Positions 57,623 through 64,000 of a DNA stretch of 64,000 bases are shown in pieces. How positions within the stretch are numbered: position 1 is the stretch's first letter; the number at the start of each line of letters is the position of its first letter. The notes below the pieces were generated by a model, which searched no databases, was not told where the DNA came from, and was given only the letters and a program-made list of their open reading frames with translations. This stretch comes from Oxytricha trifallax (taxonomy: Eukaryota > Ciliophora > Spirotrichea > Sporadotrichida > Oxytrichidae), in the NCBI GenBank assembly GCA_000711775.1, contig ARYC01001903.1, forward strand, positions 48,030 through 112,029, read 5' to 3'. The translations under genes and the position numbers were made by a program.

Positions 57623-58844
57623 TCAGAGTGATGGGAAAACTGGTTCCATTTGGATACCGCAGATACCTTCATTAGCGGCGACTCCAATCTTGATGTAACC
57701 ATCAAGACCCCAACCAGAGCTCCATGAGTTCTTGACGAGGTAATAGTCTGAGCCGTTTTCAGTGCCATAACCAACAGCGAGGACACCGTGATCAAGGTTG
57801 GTACCGCAATACTTTGAGGAGAAGACACCCTTGCTGTAGAATTGGAAGAAGAGGGAGTCGGCTTCAATGGCAACTGAGACTGGACCTTCAGCGATGGCAG
57901 CCTTAAGGTCATCTGGGGAGTTAGGCTTAACGTAGGTTGATCCTGAGTTCTTAGATTTGCCCTGTCCTTGCTTTGCTCTGCAAGTTCCGTCAACACCTTC
58001 GTATGGATAGTCACTCTCGAGATCGAGTGGGTTTTTAGCAGAGTAGGCCATGGCCAAGCCCATATCACCACCATTGCAACCTTGGTTTCCGTCCTTTGAG
58101 AAGTCGCAGTCAACCAATTGTTGCTCTGAGTAGCTTTGGAGAACACCTGAAGCAATAGCGTCTCTGCCCTCGAGTGATCCAGTAGTGGAGAAAGCCCAGC
58201 ATGAACCGCATTGACCTTGATCCTTAACTGGGGTGACAGCGTTCTTCTCTCTCCAGTCGACTGAAGATGGAACATCAGTGAGATTGAAGGTGGCGTACTT
58301 CTTAGCATCGTTTTGGTTCTTCTTTGACTTGTAACCCAATAGCTTTCTGTATTAAAATTCAAAAATCTATATCAATTTCAAAAATAAATTTAGAATCAAA
58401 ATTGTATTTAACCACTATTATTTTGAATTATTTGTGAATAAAAAGTGTTTACTACAAATAACTCTTCTCATTCCAAAAGGAATCAAGATATCTGAAAAAG
58501 AACATTAGATTTTAATTTTATATTAAATATATTTAAGAGATTTGAGATTGTTGTGGGGTGTAGTCAGTGAACTTGTTGGCAGCAAGTGTGAATGTTTCGC
58601 CATTCTTGCTGTTGTGTGCGCTGATGAGAGCCATGTTAGTCTTGTATTAGTTAAGTCTGAATTCGAACTCCTCTCTGGTTCCGTATGACTTTCCGTACTT
58701 GGCCAAGAAGTTGGCGAAGTCAAGGGTGTCCTGGTTGAGCTCCATTTGATAGAGGTTGGTTGAAGCTGGGGCTTGGTTAAGAGCAATGACAGCGACAGTG
58801 GCGACGACACCTACGACAGCGAGTGTGAATGAAGTGGTTCTCAT
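57623..58844 (-). CDS. Papain-family (C1A) cysteine protease precursor
   Basis: Secreted or lysosomal cathepsin-like protease. The start MRTTSFTLAVVGVVATVAVI (58844) is a signal peptide. The propeptide has the I29-type LDFANFLAKYGKSYGTREEF and FTLAANKFTDYTPQQ. After an interruption at about 58345-58550 comes KLLGYKSKKNQNDAKKY, then mature-domain PSSVDWREKNAVTPVKDQGQ with the oxyanion Gln and active Cys (CGSCWAFS), the catalytic His in LDHGVLAVGYG and Asn in YLVKNSWSSGWG. It ends GICGIQMEPVFPSL-TGA at 57625-57623. The interruption may hold two introns around a mini-exon (FGMRR near 58465) or an IES; I could not decide. Codon choice is more GC-rich than in its neighbours, as in highly expressed ciliate genes. 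Confidence 0.9.
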
Positions 58845-59163
58845 ATAGATTTAAATTTATATTATTATAATCTTGGATTCACTTTACTTAGATATTTAAT
58901 CAAACAGATAATCATATACTGTAAAATTATTAATATTAATAAATGATTATCAAGATTCAAGACGTTTTAATAGTATGAATGACCATATTTTTGTATTCAT
59001 TATAAATATATACTTCTACCTCGGTAAATTTTAACCTTTTGCCATAAATAAAAATTTTAACTTTTAATAAAAAAGAAGCAAAGCAAAATAAAATAAATAA
59101 TAATAATAATAATTATAATAATGATAATGTGATCATATTGAGGTCTCTGGGGATCCCTGATCT

Positions 59164-59187
59164 TATATATATATATATATATATATG
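59164..59187. repeat. (TA)n microsatellite
   Basis: About a dozen TA dinucleotides followed by TGTGTATATATG. Confidence 0.85.
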
Positions 59188-59226
59188 TGTATATATGTTA
59201 AAACATGTAGGGTCAAGCCATTTTAA

Positions 59227-60696
59227 TCAATAGTTGTTTGGCTGTGAATCATTGTCATCTTCCAGAATTTTCTTTATGAGGGGATTGAAATTTAGAGGTC
59301 TTTCAATTCTTCCTCGTGGATAACTCATTCCTTCCTGTGAAGCTTATAGTTTTGTCTACCAATTCATTCATGATTTCAATAATATCACCTTATTTGTTAT
59401 CTTCAATAAGATTGAAGATGATGCCCGTTATGAAGGCTAATGATTGAAGCATTATGGGTCTTGAAATACCTTCTGATTGTATAAGAATCAGGTCAACATA
59501 TATCAGGTATTTATTAGCTTCTGGGTCATCGTTGATTATTCCTACTCCTGGTGGTATATACCCTCTAGTCTAAGGGACGTCAGTCATAATTAAAACCATT
59601 TGTCTGGAGGTTCGGTTTCAAGGTCTTAATTTTCCATAACTAGGAGAATTTTTGATTTATCTAGTCTGCTCCAGCATATGAGACTTTAGTATATGATAGA
59701 AATGTTTAAGATGTCAATTGTAAGGCTTTGATCAAACACTTGCCAATCTTGTTATTGATAAAGTTCTATATCTTAGTAGATGTTGGTAGGTATAGAAAAT
59801 TATTCAATTTTGGCATAGGTTGTTGACTTCTAGTTCCGTCCAATGTTTTTCGGTGAGTAGTCCCTTAATGTCTATAGCCTCCATGTATCTATATTTTAAA
59901 TCTTTAATTGATTAAAGTAATTTATCTTATTATTAAATAGTAATTGAGTCATAAGTTTAAGTGCCTACGTCATTGATTAAATTTCTAGGTTACGCTGGTA
60001 ACGCACTTTATCTTAGGAGGTTATTTTTTGTGTGAGGGTTTGGTCTCTTTTAGATTATTTCAAACCATCATCCCTTTCCACATCTTGAGATTGTGCTTGA
60101 GTGGATTATTGGGACAATTTTGAATATTAAATGCTTGTGCCTCTACTTGCATCCATAAAAGAAACATCTATATGTTTGACTTCATGAAAGCTCTCCATGA
60201 GTTTTAGTAAGATTAAGTATGTGCTTTGTTAGTTAGGTAACTTGATGATGTTTGCTAAGTAGGCAGTAATTTTAAACACGTGTTTAATATTAGATAGGTT
60301 TGTGAAAAAAAGCGTTTTGGCTGTGAATTTGATTGTATTAGTGTAAGTTGGAGTTCTTGTTTATTAACAAAAATATCATCAGACTCTGATATATCTGGAT
60401 TAAGTATAAGTTCCAAATTGAACTAATGTTCATTTTAGTAGGTGGTTTTGAATGGGGTATGTTGTAGTTTTAGTAGGATTTGTTGTCTCAGTATAGAACT
60501 CTGTTTAAAAAATATTTAATTGAAAGGTGTAAGATAAATTTATGGACTCTTAAGATTTAATCGAATCTTGCTTAATAAGCTTAGTATAATCCCTTCACTA
60601 TCTATTTGAGTAGTGTGAGGGTATTTTTATTATGAAGTATAGACACTCCACAAGGTCAGGATTCTTCTAAATTGTCTTGTTAAGGAAGTATATCAT
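59227..60696 (-). CDS. Unknown protein with several very small introns
   Basis: The frame starts around MIYFLNKTIQKNPDLVECLY (60696) and passes SKIRLNLKSPQIYLTPFNQI, NPDISESDDIFVNKQELQLT, VKHIDVSFMDASRGTSIQYS and EAIDIKGLLTEKHWTELEVN. It ends RGRIERPLNFNPLIKKILED before TGA at 59229-59227. Frame changes every 150-400 bases are compatible with introns of about 25 nt (for example GTAGAC...TTCACAG at about 59337-59361), one of which rejoins MNELEGMSYPRGRIERP in frame. Exact exon set not resolved; family not recognised. Confidence 0.45.
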
Positions 60697-60977
60697 TTTT
60701 ACCCTCAGAGCAAACTTCAATCTAATTTAATGATAAGCAAAAATAATAAACCTATCTTATTTAAAATAGTTGTAATAATATTTTAAGTACATTTATAATT
60801 GTTTCTATTGAAATATTTCCTCATTTGTTATAAGGAAATAAAATTAGTTAAAAGATTAAATATATATATCTATACCAATTTATTATTGCTAAAATACGTA
60901 AAAATAGGAAATTGTAGAAATTAATTAAATATTCAATTATGACCAAATTATAGGAACCATTGTGTCGACTCATAGTA

Positions 60978-63900
60978 TATTTGACAAAATTAGAACCTAT
61001 ATTTATGATTAATTTTTCATAACAAATACATTTTTATATACTTGTATTTGTAAACTGATCTCAAGAAGCATTTTCGTAAAATATGTAGTTTTTAATAAAT
61101 CACAATTCTAAGGCACAATTACGTCCTTGCTAGTTCAGAAATTATCAAAATCATTCAAAAAACAACCAAATATTTGACAAAATTAGAACCTATATTTATG
61201 ATTAATTTTTCATAACAAATACATTTTTATATACTTGTATTTGTAAAAAGATCTCAAGAAGCATTTTCGTAAAATATGTAGTTTTTAATAAATCACATTT
61301 CTAAGGCACAATTACGTCCTTGCTAGTTCAGAAATTATCAAAATCATTCGAAAAACAACCAAATATTTGACAAAATTAGAACCTTTATATATGATTAATT
61401 TTTCATAACAAATACATTTTTATATATTTGTATTTGTAACTGATCTCAAGAAGCATTTTCGTAAAATATCAAGTTTTTAATAAATCACATTTCTAAGGCA
61501 CAATTACGTACTTGTTAGTTCAGAAATTATCTAAATCATTCAAAAAACGACCAAATATTTGACAAAATTAGAACCTATATTTATGATTAATTTTTCATAA
61601 AAAATACTTTTTTATATATTTGTATTTGTAACCTGATCTCAAGAAGCATTTTCGTAAAATATCAAGTTTTTAATAAATAACATTTCTAAGGCACAATTAC
61701 GTCCTTGCTAGTTCAGAAATTACTAAATCATTCAAAAAACAACCAAATATTGACAAAATTAGAACCTATATATATGATTAATTTTTCATAACAAATACAT
61801 TTTTATATATTTGTATTTGTAACCTGATCTCAAGAAGCATTTTCGTAAAATATGTAGTTTTTAATAAATCACATTTCTAAGGAACAATTACGTCCTTGTT
61901 AGTTCAGAAATTATCTAAATCATTCAAAAAACGACCAAATATTTGACAAAATTAGAACCTATATTTATGATTAATTTTTCATAACAAATACATTTTTATA
62001 TATTTGTATTTGTAACCTGATCTCAAGAAGCATTTTCGTAAAATATGTAGTTTTTAATAAATTACAATTCTAAGGCACAATTACGTCCTTGTTAGTTCAG
62101 AAATTATCGTAAATCATTCAAAAAGCGACCAAATATTGTGACAAAATTAGAACCTATATTTATGATTAATTTTTCATAACAAATACATTTTTCTATATTT
62201 GTATTTGTAAGCTGATCTCAAGAAGCATTTTCGTAAAATATGTAGTTTTTAATAAATTACAATTCTTAGGCACAATTACGTCCTTGTTAGTTCAGAAATT
62301 ATCTAAATCATTCAAAAAACGACCAAATATTTGACAAAATTAGAACCTATATTTATGATTAATTTTTCATAACAAATACTTTTTTATATACTTGTATTTG
62401 TAAACTGATCTCAAGAAGCATTTTCGTAAAATATGTAGTTTTTAATAAATCACATTTCTAAGGCACAATTACGTCCTTGCTAGTTCAGAAATTATCAAAA
62501 TCATTCGAAAAACAACCAAATATTTGACAAAATTCGAACCTTTATTTATGATTAATTTTTCATAAGAAATACATTTTTCTATATTTGGTATTTGTAACCT
62601 GATCTCAAGAAGCATTTTCGTAAAATATTTAGTTTTTAATAAATCACATTTCTAAGGAACAATTACGTCCTTGTTAGTTCAGAAATTATCTAAATCATTC
62701 GAAAAACAACCAAATATTTGACAAAATTCGAACCTTTATTTATGATTAATTTTTTCATAACAAATACTTTTTTATATATTTGTGTTTGTAAGCTGATCTC
62801 AAGAAGCATTTTCGTAAAATATCAAGTTTTTAATAAATTACATTTTATTAGGCACAATTACGTCCTTGTTAGTTCAGAAATTATCTAAATCATTCAAAAA
62901 ACGACCAAATATTTGACAAAATTAGAACCTATATTTATGATTAATTTTTCATAAAAAATACTTTTTTTTATATTTGTATTTGTAACCTGATCTCAAGAAG
63001 CATTTTCGTAAAATATCTAGTTTTTAATAAATCACATTTCTAAGGCACAATTACGTCCTTGCTAGTTCAGAAATTATCTAAATCATTCGAAAAACAACCA
63101 AATATTTGACAAATTCAGAACCTTAATTTATGAATTAATTTTGCCATAACAAATACTTTTTTATATATTTGTGTTTGCTAACTGACTCAGAAGCATTTTC
63201 GTAAAATATCAAGTTTTTTATAAATTACATTTCTTAGGCACAATTACGTACTTGTTAGTTCAGAAATTATCTAAATCATTCAAAAAACGACCAAATATTT
63301 GACAAAATTCGAACCTTTATTTATGATTAATTTTTCATAACAAATACTTTTTTATATATTTGTGTTTGTAACCTGATCTCAAGAAGCATTTTCGTAAAAT
63401 ATCAAGTTTTTAATAAATAACATTTCTTAGGCACAATTACGTCCTTGCTAGTTCAGAAATTATCTAAATCATTCAAAAAACGACCAAATATTTGACAAAA
63501 TTCGAACCTTTATTTATGATTAATTTTTCATAAGAAATACATTTTTCTATATTTGTATTTGTAACCTGATCTCAAGAAGCATTTTCGTAAAATATTTAGT
63601 TTTTAATAAATCACATTTCTAAGGAACAATTACGTCCTTGTTAGTTCAGAAATTATCTAAATCATTCGAAAAACAACCAAATATTTGACAAAATTCGAAC
63701 CTTTATTTATGATTAATTTTTCATAACAAATACTTTTTTATATATTTGTGTTTGTAAGCTGATCTCAAGAAGCATTTTCGTAAAATATCAAGTTTTTAAT
63801 AAATCACATTTCTAAGGCACAATTACGTATTTGTTAGTTCAGAAATTATCTAAATCATTCAAAAACGACCAAATATTTGACAAAATTCGAACCTTTATTT

Positions 63901-64000
63901 ATGATTAATTTTTCATAAAAAATACTTTTTTCTATATTTGTATTTGTAACCTGATCTCAAGAAGCATTTTCGTAAAATATGTAGTTTTTAATAAATCACA
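60978..64000. repeat. Tandem satellite, unit about 193 bp, ~15.7 copies to window edge
   Basis: The landmark TATTTGACAAAATT recurs at 60978, 61171, 61364 and 61556 (spacing 192-193) and onward to the end of the window. Other landmarks such as AAGAAGCATTTTCGTAAAAT and GGCACAATTACGTCCTTG recur at the same spacing. Copies differ by scattered substitutions and 1-3 base indels, and several variants are interspersed without strict alternation. Non-coding and AT-rich. It continues beyond the right edge. Confidence 0.95.

Noticed and set aside
57610..58362. 250-codon minus-strand frame overlapping the protease
   Set aside because: It is the Ser/Thr-rich shadow frame of the papain-family gene, whose catalytic residues lie in the other frame.
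60978..64000. CRISPR-like array
   Set aside because: The repeated unit is the full ~193 bp with no unique spacers, so this is a tandem satellite; the genome is eukaryotic.
1..64000. Many premature stops suggesting a pseudogene-rich region under the standard code
   Set aside because: TAA and TAG fall where Gln is expected in ATR, POLD2, EMC3, AK and CFAP61, and genes end in TGA, so this is the ciliate code rather than gene decay.
1..64000. tRNA or rRNA genes
   Set aside because: No cloverleaf with conserved T-loop GGTTCGAATCC-like sequence or rRNA core motif was noticed, but no covariance search could be run.

Overview
The window reads as germline (micronuclear, MIC) DNA of a spirotrich ciliate of the Oxytricha/Stylonychia/Tetmemena type. 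Four observations support this. (1) Every recognisable protein is read with TAA and TAG as glutamine and TGA as the only stop. (2) Genes are cut by short AT-rich inserts whose two ends carry the same 3-9 bp word, and removing the insert plus one copy of the word restores the frame; this is the MDS/IES/pointer layout of programmed genome rearrangement. (3) A 4.1 kb transposon with 85 bp inverted ends starting in CAAAACCCCAAAACCCC, with ORFs for a DDE transposase, a zinc-finger/kinase protein and a third protein, matches the germline-limited TBE family. (4) The last 3 kb is a ~193 bp tandem satellite, and large germline contigs with satellites are not expected in a gene-sized somatic genome. The species is an inference; the other features are seen directly.

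Layout, left to right: condensin subunit 1 (-, runs off the left edge, IES-bearing); a tiny MORN/TM gene (+) and an unassigned fragment (-); a 1.9 kb AT-rich gap; an uninterrupted 6 kb ATR/Mec1 kinase gene (-); a DNA polymerase delta small subunit gene (-) with an in-frame TGA; mitochondrial ribosomal protein uL23m (+); PCF11-like mRNA 3'-end factor (-); an unknown protein (-); adenylate kinase split by IESs (-); a Q/N-rich protein (-); an IES-rich unknown protein (+); a 5.5 kb WD-repeat gene (-); a 99-residue ORF (-); a Q-rich LRR/ankyrin gene (-); a long hydrophilic protein (-); the CFAP61 locus; an SF-assemblin-like gene (+); a MORN/IQ gene (+); EMC3 (-); a papain-type protease (-); an unknown gene with very small introns (-); and the satellite.

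The centrepiece is CFAP61 (ciliary calmodulin/spoke-associated complex). Its N-terminal third lies on the minus strand at 52898-51303 and the rest on the plus strand from 42070 to 51173. The two parts are linked by a shared 11 bp word (ACTTAACCAGA) that joins them in frame only after an inversion. The plus-strand part is also interrupted by the TBE transposon and by several very short IESs (down to about 28 bp). Thus one locus combines an inverted scrambled gene, conventional IESs, possible spliceosomal introns and a transposon insertion.

The genes do not form an operon or an obvious pathway. In this kind of genome each would become its own small somatic chromosome, so neighbours need not be functionally related. 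Several are ciliary or cytoskeletal (CFAP61, SF-assemblin, MORN/IQ, WD-repeat) and several concern chromosomes or DNA (condensin, ATR, Pol delta). All translations were done by eye; splice sites versus IES ends are often ambiguous and exon ends may be off by a few bases.
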